A DNA stretch of 64,000 nucleotides. It comes from Henriciella marina (GTDB lineage: Bacteria; Pseudomonadota; Alphaproteobacteria; Caulobacterales; Hyphomonadaceae). Below are positions 17,661 through 27,676 of the stretch, one piece after another. The notes beneath the pieces were generated by a model. That model ran no database searches. It had not been told where the DNA came from and saw only the letters and a list, made by a program, of their open reading frames with translations. Made by a program: the position numbers and the translations under genes. The stretch's first letter is position 1. Every line of letters starts with the position of its first letter. The DNA lies in NCBI RefSeq assembly GCF_027213945.1, contig NZ_JAPWGW010000001.1:248001-312000 (forward strand), written 5' to 3'.

Positions 17661-19544
17661 TCAGGCACTGGCGGCTGCCTCGAACTCCTCGCTGGCCGCA
17701 AGCCATGTTTCTTCTGTTGCATCGAGGGCGGCGTTAAGCCGGTCACGCGATTTGCCAAGTGACACCGCCTTTTGAGGATCAACGTCATAGAGGGTCGGGT
17801 CGGCGAGCTCAGCGTCGATGCCGGCAAGCTCCTTGCGAATTTTTTCCATCTCGCGCTCGGCCGCAGAAATGCGCTTGCGGATGTCGGCGGTGGCGCGGCG
17901 AATTTCGCTATCTGACCGCTTTGGCGCAGGTGGCGGCGATGGCGCAGCAGGAGCGACCGGCGCATTTTTCGAAGCGGCCCGGTCGGCCTGAAGCACCAGC
18001 GCGCGATAATCTGAAAGATCGCCTTCATACGGCCCGGCCCGGCCTTCATTGACCAGCCAGAGCCGGTCAGCCGTCGCTTCGGCGAGATAGACATCGTGGG
18101 TGATGAGAAGGACAGCGCCCTCATAGTCATTCAGCGCATGGATGAGCGCTTCGCGGCTATCGATGTCGAGGTGGCTGGTCGGTTCGTCCAGGATCATGAT
18201 GTGCGGCGACTTCAGCGCCATCAGGCCGAGCAGGAGGCGCACCTTCTCTCCGCCCGAAAGCTTTTCGACCTTGGTTTCCGCCTTGTCGCGGTTGAAGCCG
18301 ATATTGGCGACGATAGAACGAACCTGCCCGTCTGTCGCCGTCGGGCGCATCCGGCGCACATGATCGAGTGCGTTGTCTCCAACACTAAGCTCATCGAGCT
18401 GGTCCTGGCTGAAATAGCCGACTTCGACCTTGGGGGCGGCAACCCGGTTGCCATCGATCAGGCCGAGCCGGCCCGCGATAGACTTTACCAGCGTCGACTT
18501 GCCCTGCCCGTTCGCCCCGACAATGGCGATACGGTCATCATTGTCGACGCGCAGGTGCACGCCGCGCAGGACCGGATTGTCCTCAGCATAGCCAAGATCA
18601 GCCTCATCCAGAACAAAGAGCGGTGAGGCGAGCTGGTCGGGCGCAGGAAATTCGAAAGGGTGCGTGCGCTCTGACAGCGGGATGACGACTTCCTGCATCT
18701 TTTCCAGCATCTTGATGCGGGACTGGGCCTGCGTCGCCTTGGAGGCCTTGGCGCGGAACCGGTCGACGAAGCTCTGAAGGTGGGCGCGGTCCTTGTCCTG
18801 CTTGGCCTTCTGGGCCTCGAGCTGGGACAGCTGTTCAGCGCGCTTTTTCTGCCAGCTATCGTAATTGCCGGGATGCACGGTGAGCTTCTGGTTCTCGAGC
18901 GCCAGCGTATGCGTCACGGCATTGTTCAGAAGCTCGCGGTCATGGCTGACCAGCAGGACGGTGTGCGGATACTGTTTGAGATAGCTCTCAAGCCAGGCGG
19001 CGCCCTCCAGGTCGAGATAGTTGGTCGGCTCATCAAGCAGCAGGAGGTCTGGCTCAGCAAAGAGGACGCCAGCGAGCGCAGCGCGCATCCGCCAGCCACC
19101 GGAAAACTCCCGGCAGGCGCGCGTCAGGTCTGATTGCGTGAAGCCGAGACCGGTCAGGATGGAGGCAGCACGCGCCTCGCCTGACCAGCCATCGATGGCC
19201 GTCAGCCGCTCATAGACGTTCGCAAGCTCCTGCGGGTCGGTGACCGTCTCTGAGTCATGCATGAGCTGCGCAAGTTCGGTATGCGCGCTCAGCGTTTCGG
19301 ACAGGATGGTGCGGTCAGAGGCTTCAACTTCCTGCGCGACCCAGCCAAGGCGCGCGGCCTTGCCGATACGGATCGCACTGTCAGCTTCGTCGCCTGCCTC
19401 GCGGATAAGGCGCAGCAGAGTGGACTTGCCGGTGCCATTGCGGCCGATGAGGCCCACTTTCCAGCCAGCCGCGAGGGTCGCCGAGGCATCCTCCATCAGC
19501 GTGCGGCCCTGAATCCGGTAGGTGAGACTGTCGATCGTAAGCAT
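17661..19544 (-). CDS. ABC-F family ATPase (YheS-like)
   Basis: A 627-residue soluble protein with two ABC domains and no membrane segments. Walker A motifs are GRNGTGKST and GANGQGKST. Signature motifs are FSGGWRMRAAL and LSGGEKVRLLL. Walker B/D-loops are LLLLDEPTNYLDLE and IMILDEPTSHLDID. The inter-domain linker (QLEAQKAKQDKDRAHLQSFV) and a charged C-terminal coiled coil (residues ~540-627) fit the YheS/Uup part of the ABC-F family. These proteins bind the ribosomal E site and relieve stalled translation. The precise subfamily is inferred from length and the C-terminal extension. Confidence 0.94.
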   Translation of the reverse strand: MLTIDSLTYRIQGRTLMEDASATLAAGWKVGLIGRNGTGKSTLLRLIREAGDEADSAIRIGKAARLGWVAQEVEASDRTILSETLSAHTELAQLMHDSETVTDPQELANVYERLTAIDGWSGEARAASILTGLGFTQSDLTRACREFSGGWRMRAALAGVLFAEPDLLLLDEPTNYLDLEGAAWLESYLKQYPHTVLLVSHDRELLNNAVTHTLALENQKLTVHPGNYDSWQKKRAEQLSQLEAQKAKQDKDRAHLQSFVDRFRAKASKATQAQSRIKMLEKMQEVVIPLSERTHPFEFPAPDQLASPLFVLDEADLGYAEDNPVLRGVHLRVDNDDRIAIVGANGQGKSTLVKSIAGRLGLIDGNRVAAPKVEVGYFSQDQLDELSVGDNALDHVRRMRPTATDGQVRSIVANIGFNRDKAETKVEKLSGGEKVRLLLGLMALKSPHIMILDEPTSHLDIDSREALIHALNDYEGAVLLITHDVYLAEATADRLWLVNEGRAGPYEGDLSDYRALVLQADRAASKNAPVAPAAPSPPPAPKRSDSEIRRATADIRKRISAAEREMEKIRKELAGIDAELADPTLYDVDPQKAVSLGKSRDRLNAALDATEETWLAASEEFEAAASA

Positions 19545-19576
19545 GGATGGCCTGCTAGGCCGTCAGGCGAGCGACA

Positions 19577-20458
19577 TCAATCCTTCTTGCGCGGCTTGAG
19601 CTTTCGCATAAGGCCTTCCTGCACAGTCGAGGCAACAAGTTTGCCGTCGCGCGTGTAAATCAGGCCGCGATTGTAGGAGCGGCCATTGCCAGCTTTCGGG
19701 CTGTCCATCGCATAGAGCATCCACTCATCGGCGCGCACCGGAGCGTGGAACCAGATGGCGTGATCGAGGCTGGCGGTCATCAACTCCTTGTTGATCCAGT
19801 GCAGGCCGTGCGGGCGCAGGCTGGAGCCGAGAAGGTTCATGTCGCTGGCCCACGCCACGAGGCAGTGCTGCATAGCTGGCGACGCCTCCACCTTTCCGTC
19901 GGTGCGGAACCAGACATAGTTCACGTCTGATTTCGGCTTTGGATTGAACGGGTTAAGACCGCTGATTTCCTTCATCTCGAAGGGCTGCGGACGCATCCAG
20001 TGTTTCAGCTGCTCGTCAGAGATCTTGTCCTTGAACTGTTCGGCGAGTTGCTGGCGGGACATCAGCTCTTCAGGCTGTTTCACGTCCGGCATGTCATGCT
20101 GGTGGTCCCAACCATCCTCATGGACATGGAAAGAGGCTGACATATTGAGAATCTGCTGGCCGTGCTGGATGGCGACGACTCGGCGGGTCGTGAAGCTTCC
20201 GCCATCACGCGAGCGGTCGACTTCATATACAATCGGGATCTTGGGGTCGCCCGGCCGGATAAAGTAGGCGTGCAGGGAGTGGCAAAGGCGGTCCTCGCCT
20301 ACGGTGCGATAGGCCGAAGCCAATGCCTGCGCGATCACCTGCCCGCCATAGACGCGCTCGCGCCCAGCCTCTTCTTCAGGCGTGATACCCCGAAAGAGGT
20401 CGACCTCGAGACGCTCGACATCGAGAAGTTCTAACAAACCGGAAACGGCATCTGTCAT
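19577..20458 (-). CDS. tesB: Acyl-CoA thioesterase II
   Basis: A 293-residue double-hotdog thioesterase hydrolysing medium- and long-chain acyl-CoA to free acid and CoA. Diagnostic stretches are VYGGQVIAQALASA, SLHAYFIRPGDPKIPI, RSRDGGSFTTRRV and LDHAIWFHAP. The catalytic Asp is in the ASLDHAIWFH segment, with the Gln and Thr partners in the C-terminal hotdog. It is divergent from the acyl-CoA synthetase gene at 20590, so opposing activities on the acyl-CoA pool flank one 130-bp intergenic region. The N-terminus MTDAVSGLLELLDVERLE matches the family. Confidence 0.96.
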   Translation of the reverse strand: MTDAVSGLLELLDVERLEVDLFRGITPEEEAGRERVYGGQVIAQALASAYRTVGEDRLCHSLHAYFIRPGDPKIPIVYEVDRSRDGGSFTTRRVVAIQHGQQILNMSASFHVHEDGWDHQHDMPDVKQPEELMSRQQLAEQFKDKISDEQLKHWMRPQPFEMKEISGLNPFNPKPKSDVNYVWFRTDGKVEASPAMQHCLVAWASDMNLLGSSLRPHGLHWINKELMTASLDHAIWFHAPVRADEWMLYAMDSPKAGNGRSYNRGLIYTRDGKLVASTVQEGLMRKLKPRKKD

Positions 20459-20589
20459 ATTCGATTGTCTTTCCCATCAGACCTTAACCAAGGCGCGCTT
20501 ATCACTCCCGGCGGTGACTGAAAACAGGCGCGCCGGAGAGAAGCAGCGACAACAGACTGCACCCCCGCGCGCCAGAGGCAAGGGTGTTG

Positions 20590-22380
20590 ATGGTGATGAG
20601 ACTGCTCAAATCAGCCGTACGTGAGGCCAAAACTGTGCGCATCCTATTGCGCGCGAAGAAGTGGCGCGACCCGGTCACGAATGAGTCGACCGAGCTTGTG
20701 GCAGATGACCTCGAAGCGGCTGTCGATTCCTATCGCGATAATGTGGCCTTCATTTTCGAAGGGCGCACGACGAGCTATGGCGAGCTGGACGAGCAGGCCA
20801 ACCGGTTTGCGCACTGGGCGCTTGGCGAAGGCCTGAAGGCGGGTGACACGGTCGCCCTCTTCATGGAGAACCGTCCCGATTATATCGCCGCCTGGTATGG
20901 CCTTTCCAAGATCGGCGTGATCACAGCACTGGTGAATGCCAATGTCACCGGCGAGGCGCTGGTTCATTCGCTCAAAACTGTTGAACCGAAGCTGATCATC
21001 ACGGGCGCAAGCCAGGACCGCGCGATGCGTTCGCTTGAAATGGTGCAAATCCGCCAGCCGGTCTGGACGCTTGGGGGCGAGGTTGGATCACCCCTGGACG
21101 TCGAACTGGCAGCGCAGTCTTCTGAGCGCCCGGACCGCAGCCACCGCGCCGGCCTGACGAATGCCGATATATGCCTCTACTCCTACACATCCGGCACAAC
21201 GGGCTTGCCGAAAGCTGCGAAGATGTCGATCGCACGCGTGAGAAACATGATGCGCAGCTTCATTTCCCCGCTGGAGATGGGACAGAAGGACCGCGTCTAT
21301 ATCACCTTGCCGCTTTATCACGGCACAGGCGGTCTCTGCGCAGTGGGTATCGCACTCTATACCGGCGCCTCCATCCTGCTACGCGAGAAGTTCTCCGCTA
21401 GCCGCTTCTGGAATGATTGCGCCGATTTCGGCGTGACCACGATTGTCTATATCGGGGAGCTTTGCCGCTATCTCCTGAACCAGCCTGCCCATGCGAAAGA
21501 GCGCAAGCACAAGGTTCGCAAAGGCTTTGGCAATGGTCTGCGTTCCGAAATCTGGGGCAATTTCAAGTCGCGCTTCAACATCCCGACCATGATCGAGTTC
21601 TATGGTTCGACCGAAGGCAATGTGAAGCTGATGAACTTTGATGGCGAGACAGGCGCATGTGGCCGCATCCCGTCTTATGCCGCCAAATATTTCGACCACA
21701 TTGCTTTTGTGAAGGTCGATCCGGAAACAGAGTCGCCGCTTCGTGATGAAGATGGTCGCTGCATTCGCGCTGGTCGCGGCGAGACGGGTGAAGCGCTCGG
21801 TCGTATCGGTGATGATATGGAGACCCGGTTCGAGGGCTATCACGACAAGCGCGCCTCCGAAGCCAAGGTCCTGCGCAATGTCTTCGAGGAAGGCGATGCC
21901 TGGTTCCGGACCGGAGACCTGATGCGACTTGGTGATCATGGCTACATCTATTTCGTTGACCGGCTGGGCGACACGTATCGCTGGAAAGGTGAGAACGTCT
22001 CGACAAATGAGGTCGCCGACGCGTTGGCCGGCGTGCCTGGCGTTGAGACGGCGAACGTCTATGGCGTGCCGATCCCGGGGACGGACGGCAAGGCCGGCAT
22101 GGCCTCGATCACGACCACTGGCTATCTCGATTACAAGGATGTGCTGGACAAGCTGTCCTCTCGCCTGCCGAAATATGCGGTGCCTGTCTTCATTCGCGAG
22201 CAGCAGGAAGCCTCGACCACGACGACCTTCAAATATCGCAAGAGCGACCTTGTGAAGGATGGCTTCGACCCGGAGCGCGCCGGGGACAAGGTCTGGTACT
22301 TTGACGCTGAGACCGGGACGTATGAGCTGGTGACGCCTGAGACCTACAAGAAGATCGCGTCGGGCGGCGTGAAGTTCTAG
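20590..22380 (+). CDS. Long-chain acyl-CoA synthetase (FATP/FadD-like)
   Basis: About 596 residues of an ANL-superfamily adenylate-forming enzyme. Candidate starts are GTG 20584, ATG 20590 and ATG 20596; ATG 20590 has AAGGG five bases upstream. The AMP-binding P-loop is YTSGTTGLPKAAKMS, the A5 motif is EFYGSTEGNV, and the hinge/A7 motif is WFRTGDLMRLGDHGYIYFVD followed by RLGDTYRWKGENVST. FYGSTEGN and YRWKGENVS are characteristic of the very-long-chain/FATP branch. It activates fatty acids to acyl-CoA with ATP. It lies opposite tesB and upstream of a terminator-like inverted repeat. Confidence 0.93.
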   Translation: MVMRLLKSAVREAKTVRILLRAKKWRDPVTNESTELVADDLEAAVDSYRDNVAFIFEGRTTSYGELDEQANRFAHWALGEGLKAGDTVALFMENRPDYIAAWYGLSKIGVITALVNANVTGEALVHSLKTVEPKLIITGASQDRAMRSLEMVQIRQPVWTLGGEVGSPLDVELAAQSSERPDRSHRAGLTNADICLYSYTSGTTGLPKAAKMSIARVRNMMRSFISPLEMGQKDRVYITLPLYHGTGGLCAVGIALYTGASILLREKFSASRFWNDCADFGVTTIVYIGELCRYLLNQPAHAKERKHKVRKGFGNGLRSEIWGNFKSRFNIPTMIEFYGSTEGNVKLMNFDGETGACGRIPSYAAKYFDHIAFVKVDPETESPLRDEDGRCIRAGRGETGEALGRIGDDMETRFEGYHDKRASEAKVLRNVFEEGDAWFRTGDLMRLGDHGYIYFVDRLGDTYRWKGENVSTNEVADALAGVPGVETANVYGVPIPGTDGKAGMASITTTGYLDYKDVLDKLSSRLPKYAVPVFIREQQEASTTTTFKYRKSDLVKDGFDPERAGDKVWYFDAETGTYELVTPETYKKIASGGVKF

Positions 22381-22404
22381 CGGGTCGCCCAGCCTCCAAA
22401 TAAG

Positions 22405-22479
22405 CCTCGTCCTTCGACAGGCTCAGGATGAGGCCCAAGGGCGTCTGAAACCTCATCCTGAGCTTGTCGAAGGATGAAG
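22405..22479. repeat. Long inverted repeat (REP-like) between convergent genes
   Basis: Arms at about 22405-22433 and 22451-22479 are nearly perfect inverse copies, sharing the core CCTTCGACA(G/A)GCTCAGGATG. They are separated by an 18-base loop. The element lies between the convergent acyl-CoA synthetase and helicase genes. It resembles the intergenic palindromic repeats scattered through many alphaproteobacterial genomes and could act as a bidirectional terminator. No second full copy was seen in this window. Confidence 0.85.
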
Positions 22480-22483
22480 CGGG

Positions 22484-25012
22484 CTAACGCCCCATCGCTT
22501 CCTGGATGATGTCCATTTCGGCTTCGCGCAGAATGGCGTCGGTGACGCCTTCGGCATTCACACGCTCACGGCCAACCTCCAGCATGACGGGGACGGCGAA
22601 GGGGCTGATCTTCTCCAGCGGGCGATGATCGATCTTGCCGCGGATACGGGCCAGCATGTCTGACAGGCGGCGAATGTCGAGCAGACCCGTCGCGGCGTCC
22701 TGGCGGGCGGCCTGTAATAGGATGTGATCGGGCTCATGGCTGCGCAGCACGTCATAGATGAGGTCGGTCGAGAAAGTGACCTGACGGCCCGTCTTTTCCT
22801 TGCCCGGAAGGCGGCGCGCAATGACGCCTGAAATCTGGGCGCATTGGGCAAAGGTGCGCTTCATCAGCGGGCTTTCATCCAGCCATTCCTCAAGGTCGTC
22901 GCCCAGCATGTCCGGGTGAAAGAGCCCGTCCATGTCGACACTGCCCATATCCTCCATCGCCCAGATTGCCATCGCGTATTCCGAGGCCACAAAGCCGAGC
23001 GGCTTGGCCCCGGCCCGCTCCAGCCTCCGTGTCAGCAGCATGCCGAGCGTCTGGTGGGCGAGGCGCCCCTCGAAGGGATAGGAGACGAGATAATGGCGGC
23101 CCGCACGCGGGAAGGTCTCTACCAGCAAATGGTCTGGCGGCGGGATTTCTGATTTCTCACGCTGGATCTCGAACCATTCACGCACCTGATCCGGCAGGCC
23201 CGACCACTGGTCCGGATCATGGATCATGTGGCGGACCCGGTCAGCCAGGAATGTGGTGAGCGGAAACTTGCCGCCATTATATGTCGGGATGGCAGGCTTG
23301 TCGGTTTTCGCGCGTGTGACGAGTACATCAAGCTCCGACACACCAAGGAAGCGAAGGATTTCGCCCGCGAAGAGAAAAGTGTCCCCCGGCGTCAGTGTCG
23401 AGATGAAATATTCTTCGATTTCCCCGAGTTTGCGACCTGCCCGCATGGTGCGCTGGTCGCCGCGCACCTTCTTCAGCTCCTCGCCGCCGGACGCTTCACC
23501 GACCTTGCCGACGAAGCTCGTGAGGCGGACATTCATGAGCTGGGCTTCAACGATGGCGCCGACGTTCATGCGGTGCTGCTGGGCATCCCGGGCCGTGCGC
23601 ACGCGCCAAATGCCGTCACGCCCGCGCACAATGCGTTTGAAGCGGTCATATGTCTTGAGAGCATATCCGCCCGTGGCGACGAGATCGACGACGCGCTCAT
23701 AAGTCTCCCAGTCGAGGTCTTCATAAGGAGCGGCCCGGCGGATCTCGTTGAAGAGCGGCTCCAGCTCAAACCCGACACCGCAGGCCCGGCCCATAATGTG
23801 CTGGGCGAGCACATCGAGCGCACCGATGCGCATGGGCTCGCCGTCGATTTCCCCTGCCTCAACGGCGGCTTCAGCCGCGCGGCATTCGAGGATCTCAAAC
23901 CGGTTGGTGGGAACGAGCAGCGCGCGGCTTGCCTCATCCATGCGGTGATTGGCGCGGCCGATACGCTGGATGAGACGGGCAGCGCCTTTCGGGGCGCCCA
24001 TTTGGATGACGAGGTCGACCCCGCCCCAGTCGATGCCGAGATCGAGCGTTGAGGTGCAGACAACACCTTTGAGAACGCCCGCAGCCATGGCGGCCTCGAC
24101 CTTGCGGCGCTGTTCGCGGGCGAGCGAGCCATGGTGGAGCGCAATGGGGAGCGCATCTTCATTGGCGCGCCAAATCTCCTGAAACAGCATTTCGGCCTGG
24201 CTACGCGTGTTGACGAAGACGAGCGCCATCTCCGCTTCCTTGATGGCCTCATAGACCTCTGGGACGGCGAAGCGGCCCGAATGGCCAGACCATGGGATGC
24301 GCTCTCGCGAGACGAGGATGTCGATATTGGCGCTGGTGCCGCCTTCGGCGTGGATAAGCGCAGTGGAGCGCGCATCCCGCTTAGGCAGCCAACCCGCGAG
24401 CTGGGCCGGGTCGCGGACCGTGGCCGACAAGCCAATGAAGCGGCAGGCGGGTGCCCATTCAGCCAGCGTGGCGAGGCCGAGTGAGAGAAGATCGCCGCGC
24501 TTGGAGGCGGCGATGGCGTGGATCTCATCGATGATCACGCATTTGAGGTCCGAGAAGAACTCATCGGCGTGGTCAGACGCAAGGAAGAGCGCGAGCTGTT
24601 CCGGCGTCGTCAGCAGGATGTCCGGCGGATTGGAGCGCTGGCGCTGGCGTTTCGATTGTGGTGTGTCGCCGGTGCGCGTTTCGATACGGATATTGAGGCC
24701 CATCTCCGCCACCGGCGTGTTGAGATTTCGCTCAACGTCGGTCGCGAGCGCCTTGAGCGGCGAGATGTAGAGCGTGTGAAGCGCCGGCCGGCCTGAATTG
24801 GATTTCGGGCGCTCTGACAGCTCGATCAGGCTGGCCATGAAGCCAGCCAGCGTCTTGCCTCCGCCAGTCGGCGCGATCAGCAGCGCGCTATCGCCTGCGA
24901 GCGCGGTTTCGGTGAGGTCCAGCTGATGCTTGCGCGGCGCCCAGTTCCGGCTGGCGAACCAGTCGGAAAAGCGGTCAGGCAGGCTGAAATCTGGTCGCGC
25001 AGCGTCCGGCAT
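22484..25012 (-). CDS. Ligase-associated DNA damage response DEXH-box helicase (Lhr-core type)
   Basis: An 842-residue superfamily 2 helicase. Walker A is PTGGGKTLAG, the DEXH box is VIIDEIHAIAASKRGD, motif III is FIGLSATVRDP, and motif VI is RLIQRIGRANHRMDE. A Lhr-type winged-helix and C-terminal domain follow, with GNAT-like strands near PYEDLDWETYERV. The length and C-terminus match the bacterial Lhr-core protein that accompanies an exonuclease and ATP-dependent ligase, both found downstream on the opposite strand. Such helicases are 3'-5' ssDNA-dependent translocases linked to DNA damage repair. This gene points away from its partners, separated by a serine hydrolase gene. Confidence 0.94.
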   Translation of the reverse strand: MPDAARPDFSLPDRFSDWFASRNWAPRKHQLDLTETALAGDSALLIAPTGGGKTLAGFMASLIELSERPKSNSGRPALHTLYISPLKALATDVERNLNTPVAEMGLNIRIETRTGDTPQSKRQRQRSNPPDILLTTPEQLALFLASDHADEFFSDLKCVIIDEIHAIAASKRGDLLSLGLATLAEWAPACRFIGLSATVRDPAQLAGWLPKRDARSTALIHAEGGTSANIDILVSRERIPWSGHSGRFAVPEVYEAIKEAEMALVFVNTRSQAEMLFQEIWRANEDALPIALHHGSLAREQRRKVEAAMAAGVLKGVVCTSTLDLGIDWGGVDLVIQMGAPKGAARLIQRIGRANHRMDEASRALLVPTNRFEILECRAAEAAVEAGEIDGEPMRIGALDVLAQHIMGRACGVGFELEPLFNEIRRAAPYEDLDWETYERVVDLVATGGYALKTYDRFKRIVRGRDGIWRVRTARDAQQHRMNVGAIVEAQLMNVRLTSFVGKVGEASGGEELKKVRGDQRTMRAGRKLGEIEEYFISTLTPGDTFLFAGEILRFLGVSELDVLVTRAKTDKPAIPTYNGGKFPLTTFLADRVRHMIHDPDQWSGLPDQVREWFEIQREKSEIPPPDHLLVETFPRAGRHYLVSYPFEGRLAHQTLGMLLTRRLERAGAKPLGFVASEYAMAIWAMEDMGSVDMDGLFHPDMLGDDLEEWLDESPLMKRTFAQCAQISGVIARRLPGKEKTGRQVTFSTDLIYDVLRSHEPDHILLQAARQDAATGLLDIRRLSDMLARIRGKIDHRPLEKISPFAVPVMLEVGRERVNAEGVTDAILREAEMDIIQEAMGR

Positions 25013-25062
25013 GGATTAGCACATAGCGCGAACAGGCCAGTCCTGCGAACCCGCGCGCTGGA

Positions 25063-26532
25063 TTAGTTGTAGCCCGCCTCTGCCGCAGTTGCCTCTGCCT
25101 GCGCGTCCAGCCTGTCCGTATGGCCCTGATTGATCGCGGAGATGACATCGCGCGTGAAGGCGGCAACGTCGAAACGTCCGCCATCAGCGGTATCGAAGCC
25201 GCGGCGCACGATGACCATGTCCAGCGACGGGATGATGACGAGATACTGGCCGCGATTACCGAAACCGGCATAGGTGTCGGCCGGAACGCCCTCGGAGCGG
25301 TCCATCAACCAGAAGCTGCCGCCATAGCCAAAAGGGCTGGATGAGCGGTCCGGCTGGGCCTTACCCGGCGAAGACACGAAATCGGTCCAGCCTTCGGCGA
25401 GGATACGTTCATCGCCCCACATGCCATCCTGAAGGTAGAGCTGTCCAAGGCGCGCCATGTCGCGGGCGGTCATCCAGACCTGGCTGGACGAGATGAAGTC
25501 GCCTGCCCAGTCGGTTTCGAGAACGGTGTTCATCGCGCCGATCTTCCAGAGGACGCTTTCATATGGAAAGCCCCAGAAAGCGCCGTCATCGTCCATGGTT
25601 TCCCGCAACGCGCGCATGGCGGCCAGCGTGTCGTAATTGGAGTATTTAAAACGCTCACCCGGTGTGATCTCCAGCGGATTCACAAAGGCTGTGTCGGTCA
25701 CGAGCGCGCCACCGAAATAGGTACGGTCGGTCCGGTTGCCAGCGACACCGGAATCAAGGCCGCTCGCCATCTGCAGGACATTGCGGAGCGTGATTTCGCC
25801 GCGCGGGTCGCCGTTGCGCGACCAGGCGTCGAGAAGCGGCGCGCGGTCAAGGTCGAGGAGCCCTTGCTGGATGGCCGCGCCAATGACGCTGGCGGTCAGC
25901 GATTTTGCGACCGACCAGGTGCGCTGCGGCGTGGTGGCATTGATGCCGCGAGCATAGCGCTCTGCCATGATCTGACCGTCCATGACGACGAGTACGGCGC
26001 TGGTCCGCGTGTCATCACCATAGGTCTGACCGTCAAAAGCAGCGCGAACTGGCTCTTCAAGGCGGGCTGCGTAGGGCGAGGCATCTATGAGCTGGACCGC
26101 CTGACCAAGCGCGGTCGAGCTATCGCGCTGGCGCATCGGGAATTCATCCGAAAAGCGCGGGAGTACATCGACATCGTCGAGCCCGGCTCCAATCGGCAGG
26201 AGCGAGCAACCGAAGCCTTCGCGCCAGGCGGCGATGCGCGGTGGTTCGCCGGGCGCATAGCGGACCGCGACGGTGCGCGAGCGGTCAGAGATGTTCGCTT
26301 CCGACGTAGAGCGCATCGGCCCGCGATAATCGGTATAAATGCCGTCGAGCTCATTATACTCGATCTCAGCTCGGCTCTTGTCGGCTGTAAACGTCGCTGA
26401 GCAGGTAAAGAGCGCCTTGTAGCCTGCTGCCAGCGCCTTCTGCATGATCTCTGTTTCGCCGCCCTCCTGGGACTGGGCAGGACTTACGGCCAGCGCGGTA
26501 ACAATCAGGGCTGAGAGAAAAAGGCGTCGCAT
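25063..26532 (-). CDS. Exported beta-lactamase-family serine hydrolase
   Basis: A 489-residue protein with a Sec signal (MRRLFLSALIVTALAVSPAQS). An N-terminal domain of ~120 residues with unassigned fold is followed by a class C serine hydrolase domain. SxxK is present as SVAK (RTWSVAKSLTAS) and YxN as YSN (FKYSNYDTLAAM). A third motif region lies around GYGGSFWLMD. This set resembles 6-aminohexanoate-dimer hydrolase/esterase relatives rather than true beta-lactamases. It sits between the helicase and exonuclease of the repair cluster, on the helicase strand, with no obvious functional link. Confidence 0.88.
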   Translation of the reverse strand: MRRLFLSALIVTALAVSPAQSQEGGETEIMQKALAAGYKALFTCSATFTADKSRAEIEYNELDGIYTDYRGPMRSTSEANISDRSRTVAVRYAPGEPPRIAAWREGFGCSLLPIGAGLDDVDVLPRFSDEFPMRQRDSSTALGQAVQLIDASPYAARLEEPVRAAFDGQTYGDDTRTSAVLVVMDGQIMAERYARGINATTPQRTWSVAKSLTASVIGAAIQQGLLDLDRAPLLDAWSRNGDPRGEITLRNVLQMASGLDSGVAGNRTDRTYFGGALVTDTAFVNPLEITPGERFKYSNYDTLAAMRALRETMDDDGAFWGFPYESVLWKIGAMNTVLETDWAGDFISSSQVWMTARDMARLGQLYLQDGMWGDERILAEGWTDFVSSPGKAQPDRSSSPFGYGGSFWLMDRSEGVPADTYAGFGNRGQYLVIIPSLDMVIVRRGFDTADGGRFDVAAFTRDVISAINQGHTDRLDAQAEATAAEAGYN

Positions 26533-26602
26533 TCGGGGTCACTCCAATTGCCGGGCAAGGGGACAGAATTTGCTGTGTCTCCCATGCGGAAAAGGCAGAA
26601 AC

Positions 26603-27676
26603 ATGGCGGGAAAGACGGCGCATCGCGACCTATATGCATTGACGATGATCAGACCCGACTTGCTTCTACATCCCACGCCGAAGGGGCTCTACTGCCCGCC
26701 CGGCGACTTCTATATCGACCCGGTGCGGGGGGCGGTCGACCGCGCCGTGGTGACGCATGGCCATGCCGACCATGCCCGCGCCGGACATGGCGCTGTTCTC
26801 GCGACGCCTGAAACGCTCGCCATCATGGAAGCGCGTTATGGCGAGGAATTCACCACGAGCCGCCAGCCGATCGAGTATGGCGAGACGATTGAGATAAACG
26901 GCGTTACTGTCTGGATGTCGCCCGCCGGGCATGTCCTGGGCTCTGCGCAAGTCGTTGTCGAATGGAAGGGCCTGCGTATGGTCTGTACCGGCGACTATAA
27001 GCGCCGCCGCGACCCGACCTGCCGCCAGTTCGAGCCTGTGCCCGGCACACATGTCTTCATTTCCGAGGCTACGTTTGGCCTGCCGGTCTTCAGGCATCCG
27101 GACACTGATGGTGAGATCCGCAAACTGCTGGACAGCGTCGCGATGTTCCCGGAGCGCACGCACCTTGTCGGTGTCTACGCCCTCGGCAAGGCGCAACGTG
27201 TGATCAAGCTGCTTCGGGAAGCCGGGTATCATGAGACGCTGTATATCCACGGCGCGCTGGAAAAACTCTGTCAGCTTTATGAAGATCACGGCGTTGCGCT
27301 CGGCCCACTGGAAACCGCGACACTGGAGACATCAGAGCGCGGCGCGCATGAGCGGTTTCGCGGCAAGATCGTGCTGGGCCCGCCCTCTTCTTTCCATGAC
27401 AAGTGGGGCCGGCGTTTCCCTGACCCCCTGCCCTGTTTCGCGTCGGGCTGGATGAGCGTGCGCCAACGCGCCAAGCAATCGGGCGTCGAACTGCCGCTCA
27501 TTATTTCCGACCATGCCGACTGGGACGAGTTGACCGATACGGTCCGCGAGGTGGATCCGAAGGAGCTCTGGATCACGCATGGGCGCGAAGATGCGCTGGT
27601 GCGTTGGGCCGAGCTGAAAGGACGCAAGGCGCGGCCGCTGCGGCTGGTCGGCTATGAGGATAAGAGCGCCGACTGA
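26603..27676 (+). CDS. Ligase-associated DNA damage response exonuclease (MBL fold)
   Basis: A 357-residue metallo-beta-lactamase/beta-CASP-like nuclease. ATG 26603 (MAGKTAH) is preferred; ATG 26645 (MIRPDLLLHP) is an alternative closer to the conserved start. Metal-binding residues are in VVTHGHADHARAGH (HxHxDH), SPAGHVLGSAQV, CTGDYKRRRDP and SDHADWDEL. This pattern is that of the exonuclease in Lhr-ligase DNA repair operons. It is divergently oriented to the serine hydrolase and co-directional with the ligase 830 bp downstream, with one unrelated membrane gene between. Confidence 0.93.
   Translation: MAGKTAHRDLYALTMIRPDLLLHPTPKGLYCPPGDFYIDPVRGAVDRAVVTHGHADHARAGHGAVLATPETLAIMEARYGEEFTTSRQPIEYGETIEINGVTVWMSPAGHVLGSAQVVVEWKGLRMVCTGDYKRRRDPTCRQFEPVPGTHVFISEATFGLPVFRHPDTDGEIRKLLDSVAMFPERTHLVGVYALGKAQRVIKLLREAGYHETLYIHGALEKLCQLYEDHGVALGPLETATLETSERGAHERFRGKIVLGPPSSFHDKWGRRFPDPLPCFASGWMSVRQRAKQSGVELPLIISDHADWDELTDTVREVDPKELWITHGREDALVRWAELKGRKARPLRLVGYEDKSAD

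Noticed and set aside
23219-24052. Open frame of 277 codons antisense to the helicase gene
   Set aside because: Composition mirrors the third-position GC of the helicase gene, and no domain is recognisable.
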